A stretch of DNA of 56,127 nt from Labilithrix sp. (GCA_019637195.1 JAHBWA010000051.1:1-56127); one strand, 5' to 3'. Positions 47,050 through 55,384 are shown, counted from the stretch's first letter. Made by a program: numbers and translations. Notes: a model not told the origin generated them from the letters alone.

Positions 47050-48012
47050 GTGGAGCAGAAGGACCATCCCCCGCCGGGCTCGGAGCCCGTCGTCATCTCC
47101 GAAAAAGCCGACACCCGTCGCGATCCGCGTGACGAGAGCGGTCGCGCGACGTTGCCCGACATCGAGGGGTTCAGCACCGTCCCAAAGACCCGCGATCGCG
47201 CCTGCCTGGTCGTCATCTACGGTCCGGAGCTCGGCAAGCGCGCCGCGCTCGGCCCCGGCACCTTCGAGATCGGCCGCTCCTCCCGCGCCGACCTGCCGAT
47301 CGACCAGGAGAGCATCAGCCGCCAGCACGCGCGGATCACGTTCGACGGCGACCGCCACGTCATCGAGGACCTCGGCTCGACGAACGGCACGTTCGTCAAC
47401 GACCAGAACCTCAAGCGGAGCCCGCTGAAGGACGGCGATCAGGTGAAGCTCGGTCGCTCGATCCTGAAGTACATGTCGGGCGACAACATCGAGGCGAACT
47501 ACCACGAAGAGATCTACCGCCTGATGACGATGGATGCGCTCACGCAGACGCACAACCGTCGCTATTTCAACGAGGCGCTCGAGCGCGAGTACCAGCGCAG
47601 CCTCCGGTACCGGCGCGCGCTCTCGCTCGTCCTGTTCGACATCGATCACTTCAAGAAGATCAACGACACCTACGGCCACGTCGCGGGCGACAGCGTGCTC
47701 CGGCAGCTCGCGCGCGTCGTGAAGCCGCGCCTGCGCCAGCAAGACGTCCTCGCGCGGGTCGGCGGCGAGGAGTTCTCCGTCCTCCTGCCCGAAGTCGAGC
47801 CCGAGGGCGCGCTGGTCGCGGCCGAGAAGGTGCGCCGGCTCGTGGAGAGCGCGCGCTTCCTGGTCGATCAGAAGGAGTTCGGCTGCACCGTGAGCGTCGG
47901 CATCGCGTCGTTCGGCGCGCAGACGACCTCTCCGCAGATGCTCTACGAGTCCGCGGACAAGAACCTCTACGAGGCGAAGCGCGGCGGTCGGAACCGCGTC
48001 ATCGGAGGCTGA
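47050..48012 (+). CDS. FHA-GGDEF diguanylate cyclase
   Basis: A 320-aa cytosolic protein. An FHA domain (~55-140) has FEIGRSSRADLPIDQESISRQHARI and GSTNGTFVND, which should bind a phosphothreonine peptide. The GGDEF domain (~160-320) has DALTQTHNRRYF, FDIDHFKKINDTYGHVAGD and the active site GGEEF (238-242), so it should make cyclic-di-GMP from two GTP. An intact RxxD inhibition site (RQQD, 229-232) lies five residues before GGEEF. The GTG at 47050 avoids an odd Cys-rich leader from ATG 46987; both are possible. The FHA domain links it to Ser/Thr kinase signalling, but the partner kinase is not proven. Confidence 0.93.
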   Translation: MEQKDHPPPGSEPVVISEKADTRRDPRDESGRATLPDIEGFSTVPKTRDRACLVVIYGPELGKRAALGPGTFEIGRSSRADLPIDQESISRQHARITFDGDRHVIEDLGSTNGTFVNDQNLKRSPLKDGDQVKLGRSILKYMSGDNIEANYHEEIYRLMTMDALTQTHNRRYFNEALEREYQRSLRYRRALSLVLFDIDHFKKINDTYGHVAGDSVLRQLARVVKPRLRQQDVLARVGGEEFSVLLPEVEPEGALVAAEKVRRLVESARFLVDQKEFGCTVSVGIASFGAQTTSPQMLYESADKNLYEAKRGGRNRVIGG

Positions 48013-48040
48013 CCGGGCCGGTCGCCGGCGCCTGCGCGCT

Positions 48041-49165
48041 CTAGGGAGCGCCCGCTGGAGCGACGCCGCAGCCGCCGCACGCGCGGATCTCCGCGCCGCG
48101 CGAGATCCAGATCCGGATCCGCTCACGCTCCTGAAAGTCGAGCGGCGTGAGCTCGTACGCGGACGGGGCGGGGTTCTGCGCCGTCGGCGGCGGCGGGACG
48201 TAGTCCTCCGGAGGGTACGGGTACGGCATCTCCCGGCCCGCGACGTAGTCGCTCAGGATCATCCGATCCCGCTCCGCGGCGTTCGGATGCAGGATGAGCG
48301 GCGTCAGCGGCGTGAACGGCGCAGCGGGGGCGGGGATCGTGGGGGTGCCCTCCGGCGGCGTGCAGACGACGTTCGTGGCCGGTCCGGCGTCGATCACGGG
48401 CGGGCGCGCGAGCTCGAGCTTGTACGTGAGCCAGCTCGATCCGGGATCGCCCGGCTTGATGATCTCCATGTTCGCGCCGAACAGCGAGGGCGTCGACTCG
48501 GGCCGGGTCGCGCTCGCCGCGGTGTTCGAGCCCTGCGCGATCCTCCCGCGCGCGGTCACGCGCACGCCCTCCGACGTGGCGAGCACCAGCCCCGCCGCGG
48601 CGCGCGCCGACGCCCCGTGACAGAGCGGACCGCTGCACTTCGCGACGAAGATCGGCAGGACGTCGGCGCAGAAGTCGACGGTCGGCTCGAACGTCCGCTC
48701 CTGCGTCGGCGGTCCCGCGCGGAAGACGAGCTCGAGCTTCTGGTTTGCCGCGAGCGGCGCGCGATCGATGGCGCGGAAGCCGCCGATGTCGGCCTTCGGA
48801 TCCCGCGGGACGAGCAGGACCAGCTTGTACGACTGATCGGGCGTGAGCCACGGTACGCCGGGCCCGCCGGGCCCGACGATGGTGACCGTGCGGGCCACCG
48901 GATCGTAGAGCGTCCTGATCGCGGCGTTCTCGAGCGGGGTGTTGGTGTTGTCGACGACGACGTACGACTGGCGCGTGACCGTCGCCGGCAGCAGGTAGCG
49001 ATCGAAGGCGAGCTGAATCACGCCGTCCGCCGCGACGATCCCGTCGTTCGCGTCGATCGTGTTGCTGACGACGAGGATCGGAGGTCCCTCGGTCCGCTGG
49101 TCGCTCTGCGTCCCCTCGATGTCACACGCGAAAGCGGCCGCCGCGAACGCGGAGGCCGCGAGCAT
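48041..49165 (-). CDS. Ig-like / cytochrome-type lipoprotein with CX4CH motif
   Basis: A 374-aa exported protein. The signal peptide MLAASAFAAAAFAC is short and lacks basic residues when read from ATG 49165; four Arg codons lie just upstream, so a non-ATG start (possibly CTG 49219, overlapping the stop of the previous gene) cannot be excluded. The N-terminal half has Ig-like strands (IQLAFDRYLLPATVTRQSYVVVD). Then VLPIFVAKCSGPLCHGASA, a CX4CH motif like those seen in some c-type hemes and in many myxobacterial surface proteins. The C-terminus (DRMILSDYVAGREMPYPYPPED, then ERIRIWISRGAEI and CGGCG) resembles cytochrome-associated domains. It follows the 84-aa gene by 50 bp. Confidence 0.72.
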   Translation of the reverse strand: MLAASAFAAAAFACDIEGTQSDQRTEGPPILVVSNTIDANDGIVAADGVIQLAFDRYLLPATVTRQSYVVVDNTNTPLENAAIRTLYDPVARTVTIVGPGGPGVPWLTPDQSYKLVLLVPRDPKADIGGFRAIDRAPLAANQKLELVFRAGPPTQERTFEPTVDFCADVLPIFVAKCSGPLCHGASARAAAGLVLATSEGVRVTARGRIAQGSNTAASATRPESTPSLFGANMEIIKPGDPGSSWLTYKLELARPPVIDAGPATNVVCTPPEGTPTIPAPAAPFTPLTPLILHPNAAERDRMILSDYVAGREMPYPYPPEDYVPPPPTAQNPAPSAYELTPLDFQERERIRIWISRGAEIRACGGCGVAPAGAP

Positions 49166-49215
49166 CACGACGCGGCGTCGCCGAACGGTCCGCGCCCGCG
49201 GCGCGGCGGAGAGCT

Positions 49216-49470
49216 TCAGCTCTCGGCGTACATCACGAGCTGCTCCTTCATCACCTGATCGTTCACGCCCGTGCGGACGTGGTCCTTCAAGACATCGGCC
49301 AGGGTGATGAGGAGATCGTCGACGCCCTTGTCCTCGATCAGCTTCTGCAGGAGGGCCTTCGCCTCCCGGCTGTCGTCGCCGCGGAGGAACTGCCGCACCG
49401 TGTCGAGCGAGATCTCCCCCTGAAAGTCCACGTAGATATTGTCCAAGAGGTATCGGACGAGCTCTTTCAT
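49216..49470 (-). CDS. Small helical protein of unknown function
   Basis: An 84-aa cytosolic protein with ATG at 49470 and GGAGA six nt upstream. The sequence MKELVRYLLDNIYVDFQGEIS, LDTVRQFLRGDDSREAKALLQ and VMKEQLVMYAES is highly charged and helical, with no signal peptide and no Cys. I do not recognise a family. It lies between the multiheme cytochrome (201 bp upstream in transcription order) and the CX4CH lipoprotein (50 bp downstream). It is real by codon bias and ribosome-binding site; the first 34 codons of the longer open frame are not kept. Confidence 0.68.
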   Translation of the reverse strand: MKELVRYLLDNIYVDFQGEISLDTVRQFLRGDDSREAKALLQKLIEDKGVDDLLITLADVLKDHVRTGVNDQVMKEQLVMYAES

Positions 49471-49607
49471 GGGGGGTCTCCTCAGGCGAAGGGCGGCAGG
49501 TGCCGAACGAGCAGCCCATATAGTCACCGTCGGCGTTGTCACACAACCCAAAACATGTGGATTGCGTGGCAAATCCCCCGGAGGGCGGGTTTGGCCGATT
49601 GATCGGG

Positions 49608-49624
49608 CCGGGCCCTGGGCCCGG
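49608..49624. repeat. GC-rich palindrome between cytochrome and small-protein genes
   Basis: CCGGGCCC and GGGCCCGG flank a single T, a 17-bp palindrome. The flanks add a direct repeat GATCGGGCCGG (49601 and 49661 region). It lies in the 201-bp gap between the multiheme cytochrome stop (49672, minus) and the small gene start (49470). A hairpin this strong could end or stabilise the transcript of the barrel-cytochrome pair. Confidence 0.4.
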
Positions 49625-49671
49625 ATCGCGCGGTTTGTCGCGCCTCTCCGGCCGCGGTCGATCGGGCCGGC

Positions 49672-51150
49672 TCACTGGCACCTCTGGAGGACGAACGCGC
49701 CGGGCTCGTGGCAGACGTAGCAGGGCCGCGGGTTGCGGCGGAGCTGCGCCGCGCACCCGCCGGCGAAGCCCCCGCTGTGCGGGTTGAAGCCGCCGCCGAT
49801 CCCCTGACCTCCGTGGCAGATGACGCAGTCGCGCTCGATATGGCAGCTCACGCACGCGTTGAGGTTGCGCATCGCCTCGAACGCGTGATGACCCGGCCGG
49901 CGCGGCGCGTCGCTCCACTCCTGCTTCGGCGGGTGGAAGCGGCCCGCCTCGCGCACGGCGGTGGGGCCGCTCATCGAGACGCCGAGCCGCTGGTGGCAGC
50001 CGAGGCAGAAGCTCTGCTCGCGGTGGCAGCTCGTGCACTTCTGCATCGCGAGCCGCGCCTCGGTCGCGTGCATGTTGAGGTAGTCCGCCGGGTGGATGCT
50101 CCGCGGACGGACGCGGCCGTCGTGGCACCCGGTGCAGTACTCTTCCTTGTGGCAGTTGGCGCAGAACTGCGAGTCGTTCGCGGCGACGTACTTGTGACGC
50201 TGGATGAAGTCGGGGGCGTGCTGGGCGTTGTGCATCCACCGCGGCGGGTTCATCACGCCGGTCGCGAACGTCGTCTTGAGGCGCCCGCCCTCGGCGCCGC
50301 CGCCCTTGATGTGGCACGTGTCGCACGCGCTCTTCGCGTCGCCGCGCGCGGCCGCGTCGGGGTGCTGGTGACAGCCGAAGCAGCCGCGCATTCGCGGGAG
50401 CTGGTCACGCGTCGCGAGCTCGAGCTCCTGGACGTCGCCGTGGCACTGCTGGCACTGGATGTTGCGCGCGGCGTGCTTCTGGTGGTCGAACACCAGGTTC
50501 GGCCGCGGGATGTAGAACTTCGCGACGCGGTTGCCGTGGCCCTCCTCGTAGCCGACGTGGCAGAAGCCGCACTTGCCCGAGGCCTCGTCGCCCGCCTGCA
50601 CGGCGGAGAGGTCGGAGTGATCGCTGCCGTGGCAGTCGTCGCAGAGGTTCGGCTTCGGGGTCAGCACGTCGGCGACCGACCGGCTCGTCAGCGCGCCCGC
50701 GTGGCAGGCCTTGCACGTGAGCTTCTGCCCGCCGACGTGGAGCTTGTGGTTGAAGCGGATCGTCAGCTTCTGCGGCGGGTAGATCGCCGCCGACGGCCCG
50801 GTGTCGTGCTCGAACGCGCCGGGCGGGAGCCACGCGAGCGGGACGCGCGCGTCGCCGGGCAGCGGCGCGAAGCCGGACGTGAACGGCGCCCCCGCCGCGA
50901 CGTGCGCCGGACCTGCGGTCGCCGCGACGTGCGCCGGACCGTCCGTCGGCCCGGCGTCCAGACCCGCCGTCGGCGCGGAGGCGGCGGACGGCGCGTGGGG
51001 AGCGGCGTCCGCCGCCGGCGAGGGATCCTGCGCGAACGCCGTCCCGAGGGCGCCGAAGAGCGCGACGATCAGCACGACGAGAGCGCTGGGGCGTCCGCGC
51101 CGCGTCTCCTCGTGCTCCTGCGTCGCGATTTCGGTGGGGGTGGGGTTCAT
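49672..51150 (-). CDS. Tridecaheme c-type cytochrome (13 CXXCH)
   Basis: A 492-aa exported cytochrome. Signal or anchor helix SALVVLIVALFGALGTAFA (~22-40), then an Ala/Pro spacer with a 27-bp direct repeat (GPAHVAA twice, 71-86). Thirteen CXXCH sites bind heme at residues 146, 170, 194, 233, 257, 276, 330, 339, 372, 382, 433, 442 and 477 (first Cys). Extra His (NHKLHVGG, FDHQKHAA, HMHATEAR-like) can serve as distal ligands, as in decaheme electron conduits. It starts 30 bp after the barrel gene. The family link is to multiheme cytochromes such as MtrA or NrfB-like proteins by motif pattern, not by a global alignment. Confidence 0.93.
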   Translation of the reverse strand: MNPTPTEIATQEHEETRRGRPSALVVLIVALFGALGTAFAQDPSPAADAAPHAPSAASAPTAGLDAGPTDGPAHVAATAGPAHVAAGAPFTSGFAPLPGDARVPLAWLPPGAFEHDTGPSAAIYPPQKLTIRFNHKLHVGGQKLTCKACHAGALTSRSVADVLTPKPNLCDDCHGSDHSDLSAVQAGDEASGKCGFCHVGYEEGHGNRVAKFYIPRPNLVFDHQKHAARNIQCQQCHGDVQELELATRDQLPRMRGCFGCHQHPDAAARGDAKSACDTCHIKGGGAEGGRLKTTFATGVMNPPRWMHNAQHAPDFIQRHKYVAANDSQFCANCHKEEYCTGCHDGRVRPRSIHPADYLNMHATEARLAMQKCTSCHREQSFCLGCHQRLGVSMSGPTAVREAGRFHPPKQEWSDAPRRPGHHAFEAMRNLNACVSCHIERDCVICHGGQGIGGGFNPHSGGFAGGCAAQLRRNPRPCYVCHEPGAFVLQRCQ

Positions 51151-51180
51151 CGACGATGCGTTCCTGCGGCGTAGCGAGGC

Positions 51181-52761
51181 TCAGTTGGCGAGCGCGAGGG
51201 TGACCCAGAGCATCGCGCGGAAGCGCTGTCCGGCGACGCGGTTCATGTCGTGCTGGAAGTCGGCGAGGACGAGCGATCGCGTGAAGAGCTTGTAGCCGAC
51301 CCCGAGGACGTAGCCGAAGTTGGTCGCGTCGCGGCCTTCGCGGAGCTTGTCGTTCCAGTGCCAGACGCCGGTCCGCGCCTGGAGCACGTAGCGCGTCTCG
51401 AGCGTGCGCTCTCCGTAGACGTCCATGCCGACGCGATCCCCCGAGCGATGGACGTCGGCGACGCCGCGCGCCCCGAGGTGCCCCTCGCCGATCCGGTAGC
51501 GGCCGGCGAGGTTCGCGCCGCCCATCGGATCGACGGCGCTCGTCGGGTAGTAGTTCGCCTCGGCCAGGCCGTTCGGCGACGAGCCGCGGACGGCCTCGTC
51601 CTCGGTCTGCAGGGTGAACGCGCGCGCGCGGAGGCCGCCCGATACGCCGAGGCGCGGGGTCGGGTCCCACGACGCGCGGAGGCCGACGTCGTTCATCGGC
51701 ATCGCCATGAAGAAGCTCCAGATCGAGTCGGCGTCGAACGTCGGGCGGAAGTAGTCGTAGTCGACGCTCAGCGTGAGCTTGTCGCTCGAGTACCAGTCGA
51801 GCGACGCGAAGACGTTCGCCATCTGCTTCACGTAGAGGTCGTACGCGAAGCCCGCCTTGACTCCGCCGAGCGTCGGGAGCGACCCCTCGACCGCGTAGCC
51901 GATGCGCTCCTGCGAGATGCGCGAGCCGTCGTAGGTCGCCGGAGCGCGCAGCGCGCTCGCGAACTGCGAGACGTTCGACGCGCCGGTGTTGTAGACGCGG
52001 CGGTAGGTGAGCCGCCCGTGGAGCCAGGTGAAGCCCGCCGACTCGAGCGCGCCGCCGATCGCGGGCGCGATGTCGTTCGGCTGGAACGACGGATAGAGCG
52101 AGGGATCGCGCTCGTAGCCGGAGCGGTCGCCGCGCCAGATGCCGTCGCGCTCGAAGCGCGACGTCGAGAGCGGGAGCCCGCCGCGCTGCTCGAGGCCTCC
52201 GTAGACCTCGACGGCGAAATAGTACGGCGTCGTGACCTTGATCTGCCCGCCGTCGAAGGACCACCAGCCGAGCGCGTCCGTCACGTACTGGCGCCCGAGG
52301 CGGAAGCCCATGAGGCCGTTGAAGAAGCGTCGCCCCTCGATGTAGCCGTACATCAGGTCGACCGGTCCGCGCGAGAAGCCGGGCACGAGGCGGTCGGCGC
52401 GGGCGATCTCGGTCTCGTCGGCGCTGCCGCCGTAGTCGGCGTCGTAGCGGAGGCGCGCGCGGAACGTGACGGTCGGCGCGAGCGGGTCGTCGGGCCTGTC
52501 GAAGAGATCGTAGACCGCGACGCCGAGGGTGCTCGTGAGCCGTCGCCGGGAGAGGATCGTCTGCCCCGTCGGGCTGCGCATCTCGTAGAACTGCGCGGCC
52601 GTGTCGGTCGTGACCTCGGCGTCGAGCGGCCGGTCCCGCGTGGGGCTCGGCGGGCCGGCGCTCGCCCCGGGCTCGACGCCGGTCGCGTCGCCGGCGTACG
52701 CGGAGCCCTCGGCCAACGTGGAGGCGATGACGGCGACGGCCGCGAGGAGGAGAGCGCGCAT
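51181..52761 (-). CDS. Putative outer-membrane beta-barrel protein
   Basis: A 526-aa protein. ATG 52761 gives a signal peptide (MRALLLAAVAVIASTLAEGSAYAG); a TTG at 52830 is a weaker start. The mature part is about 14 to 18 amphipathic strands with alternating residues: FRARLRYDADYGGS, VDLMYGYIEGRRFF, YYFAVEVYGGLEQ, GRLTYRRVYNTG, KLTLSVDYDYFRP and TRYVLQARTGVWHW. The last residues FRAMLWVTLALAN lack the usual terminal Phe. It does not look like a known FadL or TonB-dependent receptor. The next gene, 30 bp downstream, is a 13-heme cytochrome, so the pair may form a porin-cytochrome conduit. Confidence 0.78.
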   Translation of the reverse strand: MRALLLAAVAVIASTLAEGSAYAGDATGVEPGASAGPPSPTRDRPLDAEVTTDTAAQFYEMRSPTGQTILSRRRLTSTLGVAVYDLFDRPDDPLAPTVTFRARLRYDADYGGSADETEIARADRLVPGFSRGPVDLMYGYIEGRRFFNGLMGFRLGRQYVTDALGWWSFDGGQIKVTTPYYFAVEVYGGLEQRGGLPLSTSRFERDGIWRGDRSGYERDPSLYPSFQPNDIAPAIGGALESAGFTWLHGRLTYRRVYNTGASNVSQFASALRAPATYDGSRISQERIGYAVEGSLPTLGGVKAGFAYDLYVKQMANVFASLDWYSSDKLTLSVDYDYFRPTFDADSIWSFFMAMPMNDVGLRASWDPTPRLGVSGGLRARAFTLQTEDEAVRGSSPNGLAEANYYPTSAVDPMGGANLAGRYRIGEGHLGARGVADVHRSGDRVGMDVYGERTLETRYVLQARTGVWHWNDKLREGRDATNFGYVLGVGYKLFTRSLVLADFQHDMNRVAGQRFRAMLWVTLALAN

Positions 52762-52972
52762 GGAACCGCGCGGCGACCGCGTGGGGGTCAGCGCGCGGGC
52801 AGCATCGAGGAACCGTCGAGGTCGTGTCAACGGCGGAGGTCCCGCGTCCCGGCGAGGTAGGGAGAGGTGCGCGCGAGCCAGGGAAGGCGCGGCCGGCTCC
52901 CGCCCGAATGCCGAGCCGAAGTGATAGGTTGACGCATCGCGGCCCTGGGTGGCACGCTTCCTGGGCCGCGGA

Positions 52973-54400
52973 ATGACCGAGAGCGCACAAAGATATCGCG
53001 TCGTCGAAAAGCTCGAGTCGGGCGGTATGGCCGAGGTGTTTCGCGCGGAGAGCGAAGGCCTTCAGGGCTTCCGCAAGCAGGTCGCGATCAAGCGCGTCCT
53101 GCCGCACCTCAGCGAGAAGAAGCGCTTCATCGCGATGTTCCTCGACGAGGCGCGCGTCACCGCGCAGCTGACGCACTCGAACTGCGTCCAGGTCTTCGAC
53201 ATCGGCGTCGGCGACAACGCCTACTTCATCGTCATGGAGTACGTCGACGGAGCGAACCTCAAGTCGATCGCCGAGTCGCTGAAGAAGCAGGGCAAGGACT
53301 TCCCGGTCGCCGCCGCCGCGTTCATCGCCCACGAGATCTGCAAGGGCCTCAGCTACGCGCACGAGCTGACCGACCAGCACGGGATGCCGCTCAACATCGT
53401 CCACCGGGACATGTCCCCGCCGAACGTCCTCGTGACGAAGTACGGCGAGGTGAAGATCGTGGACTTCGGGCTGGCGAAGGCGAGCTCGCAGCTCGAGAAG
53501 AGCGAGCCCGGCATCATCAAGGGCAAGTTCTCCTACCTCTCGCCGGAGGCGGCGGTCGGCCAGGACGTCGACGCGAAGACCGACATCTTCGCCGTCGGCA
53601 TCATCCTCTGGGAGCTGCTCGCCGGGCAGCGGCTCTTCCTCGGCGAGACCGACTTCCAGACCGTCAAGAAGGTCCAGCAGGCGCAGGTGCCGCCGATCTC
53701 CCAGGTCAACCGGCGCGTTCCGCCGGAGCTCGAGCGCATCGTCAACAAGGCGCTCGCGAAGGAGATGATCCATCGCTACGGCACGGCGCGCGAGCTCGGA
53801 CAGGACCTGAGCCGCTTCCTCTACGCGTTCGGCCAGCCGATCAGCACCTTCGACGTCGCGACGATCGTGCAGAGCACGATGCGCGAGAAGCAGCGCGTGC
53901 GGCCGCCGCAAGGCTCGATCATCGACAAGCTGATCGAAGAGGCGCTCTTCGAGTTCACCTCCCTCAAGGAGGACGGCGCCCCGTCCGAGGGCGCGATCAA
54001 GATCGGCGCCGCGGCGCCGCTGAACCCCGGCCAGTTCGTCGACCCGACCAACTGGGCGGAGGAGATCGCGATCCAGGACAAGCGCCCGCAGCAGACCTTC
54101 GAGCAGATCCGTCACTCGCTGCCGGGCGACGTCTTCGAGCAGGGCAACCTCTCGGCGCTCGAAGAGGAGCCGATGCCCTCGTCGGCTCCGCACCTGCCGC
54201 CGTCATCCCCGCCGGCGCAGCTGACCCCGTTGGGCGCGACGTCGACCCCGAACGCGCTCGGCGCCGCGACGGCCGCGGGGCCTCACTCGTCGCGGACCGC
54301 CGGCGGCGCGAGCAACGCGGCGATCGGCGTGGTCCTGCTCCTCGTCGCGGCGGCGGCCGCCGGCGCGGCGTGGTTCACGGGGCTGATACCCCATCAGTAG
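52973..54400 (+). CDS. Ser/Thr protein kinase with C-terminal transmembrane helix
   Basis: A 475-aa eukaryotic-type kinase. ATG 52973 starts MTESAQRYRVVEKLESGGMAEVFRAE, the Gly loop. Further motifs are VAIKRVLP (ATP Lys), FIVMEYVDGANL, VHRDMSPPNVL, KIVDFGLAKA, GKFSYLSPEA and DIFAVGIILWELLAG. The catalytic loop has HRDMSPPN in place of HRD-KPEN: the Lys that contacts phosphate is Ser. A flexible acidic/Pro linker (~330-440) and a helix (AIGVVLLLVAAAAAGAAWF) near the end place the kinase in the cytosol, tail-anchored. It diverges from the barrel gene with 211 bp between starts. Confidence 0.9.
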   Translation: MTESAQRYRVVEKLESGGMAEVFRAESEGLQGFRKQVAIKRVLPHLSEKKRFIAMFLDEARVTAQLTHSNCVQVFDIGVGDNAYFIVMEYVDGANLKSIAESLKKQGKDFPVAAAAFIAHEICKGLSYAHELTDQHGMPLNIVHRDMSPPNVLVTKYGEVKIVDFGLAKASSQLEKSEPGIIKGKFSYLSPEAAVGQDVDAKTDIFAVGIILWELLAGQRLFLGETDFQTVKKVQQAQVPPISQVNRRVPPELERIVNKALAKEMIHRYGTARELGQDLSRFLYAFGQPISTFDVATIVQSTMREKQRVRPPQGSIIDKLIEEALFEFTSLKEDGAPSEGAIKIGAAAPLNPGQFVDPTNWAEEIAIQDKRPQQTFEQIRHSLPGDVFEQGNLSALEEEPMPSSAPHLPPSSPPAQLTPLGATSTPNALGAATAAGPHSSRTAGGASNAAIGVVLLLVAAAAAGAAWFTGLIPHQ

Positions 54401-54437
54401 TTGATCGCCGGCTGCGGCCGAGGTAGGGCGTAGCCCC

Positions 54438-55211
54438 ATGGCCGCGACCTACCGCCGCTCTGCCATCGTGCTGCTCGCCGCCACCGGCGCGTCGTGCTCG
54501 CTCTTCACCGCGAACAGCAGCAGTGAGGGGCGCGGCGGCCCGTGCCCCTCGGGCATGGCGCACATCACGACCGACTCGTCGCCCGCGCGCTCGTACTGCA
54601 TCGATCGCTGGGAGGGCTCGATCGTCGAGCTCCAGGGCAAGAAGGAGGTCGGCCACGCACCTTACGAGCCGGTGACGAAGCTCAAGGTGAAGGCCGTCTC
54701 GAAGCCCGGCGTGGTCCCGCAAGGCTACATCTCGAAGAACGAGGCCGAGTCCGCGTGCGCAGCGGCGAAGAAGCGGCTCTGCACCGGCGAGGAGTGGCAG
54801 TTCGCGTGCCGCGGCAAGCAGCCGACGACCTTCCCCTACGGAGACGAGCGCAAGGACGGCTACTGCAACGACTCCGGCCGCGCGCCGCTCGCGAAGCTGA
54901 ACCCCGGGATGGGCGACGCCGTCTACGCCTCGCACGACGCGATGAACGATCCGCGCATCAACCGCGCCGAGAACACCGTCGCGCGGACGGGCGCGTTCTC
55001 GAAGTGCAAGAATGCGTTCGGCGTCTACGACATGGTCGGAAACCTCCACGAGTGGACCGCCGACGTGAACGGATCGCGCGGCGTGTTCCGCGGCGGCTAC
55101 TACCAGGACACGCGCATCAACGGCGACGGCTGCAAGTACAAGACGGTCGCCCATGACGTGAGCTACCACGACTACTCGACCGGCTTCCGCTGCTGCGCCG
55201 ACGCGCGCTGA
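54438..55211 (+). CDS. FGE/SUMF1-domain lipoprotein
   Basis: A 257-aa exported protein: MAATYRRSAIVLLAATGASC gives acylated C20. The mature part matches the formylglycine-generating-enzyme-like (SUMF1/PvdO/EgtB) fold: YCIDRWEGSI, ESACAAAKKRLCTGEEWQFACRG, FPYGDERKDGYCN, FGVYDMVGNLHEWTAD, RGVFRGGYYQD and TGFRCCADAR. The family name covers real sulfatase activators and many non-catalytic relatives; the two Cys needed to form formylglycine are not clear here (CC in RCCADAR is the family's common end). It lies 37 bp after the kinase gene, so it may be cotranscribed; many myxobacteria pair such domains with kinases. Confidence 0.85.
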   Translation: MAATYRRSAIVLLAATGASCSLFTANSSSEGRGGPCPSGMAHITTDSSPARSYCIDRWEGSIVELQGKKEVGHAPYEPVTKLKVKAVSKPGVVPQGYISKNEAESACAAAKKRLCTGEEWQFACRGKQPTTFPYGDERKDGYCNDSGRAPLAKLNPGMGDAVYASHDAMNDPRINRAENTVARTGAFSKCKNAFGVYDMVGNLHEWTADVNGSRGVFRGGYYQDTRINGDGCKYKTVAHDVSYHDYSTGFRCCADAR

Positions 55212-55228
55212 GCGCCCGGCGCGCTCCG

Positions 55229-55383
55229 GTAGGCGCGGCGCGGACTCGCCGCGTGCGCGGTGAGCGCGGCGCGGAATCGCTGCGTGCGCGGTGAGCGCGG
55301 CGCGGACTCGCCGCGTGCGCGGTGAGCGCGGCGCGGACTCGCCGCGTGCGCGGTGAGCGCGGCGCGGACTCGCCGCGTGCGCG
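55229..55383. repeat. Five tandem 31-bp GC-rich repeats with internal hairpins
   Basis: Units start at 55229, 55260, 55291, 55322 and 55353. Units 3 to 5 are identical; unit 2 differs at two positions (AATCGCT for ACTCGCC), unit 1 at its first bases. Inside each unit GCGCGGCG faces CGCCGCGT across a short centre, so every unit can fold. The array fills the space between two convergent genes and stops one base before the stop codon of the minus-strand gene (55385). No flanking insertion sequence or cas gene is present, and there are no unique spacers. Confidence 0.92.
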
Positions 55384-55384
55384 A

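Noticed and set aside
50405..54193. Minus-strand frame of 1262 codons
   Set aside because: It crosses the cytochrome, barrel and kinase genes in a different phase and has no recognisable domain.
55229..55383. CRISPR array
   Set aside because: The 31-bp units are directly adjacent with no unique spacers, and no cas gene is present.
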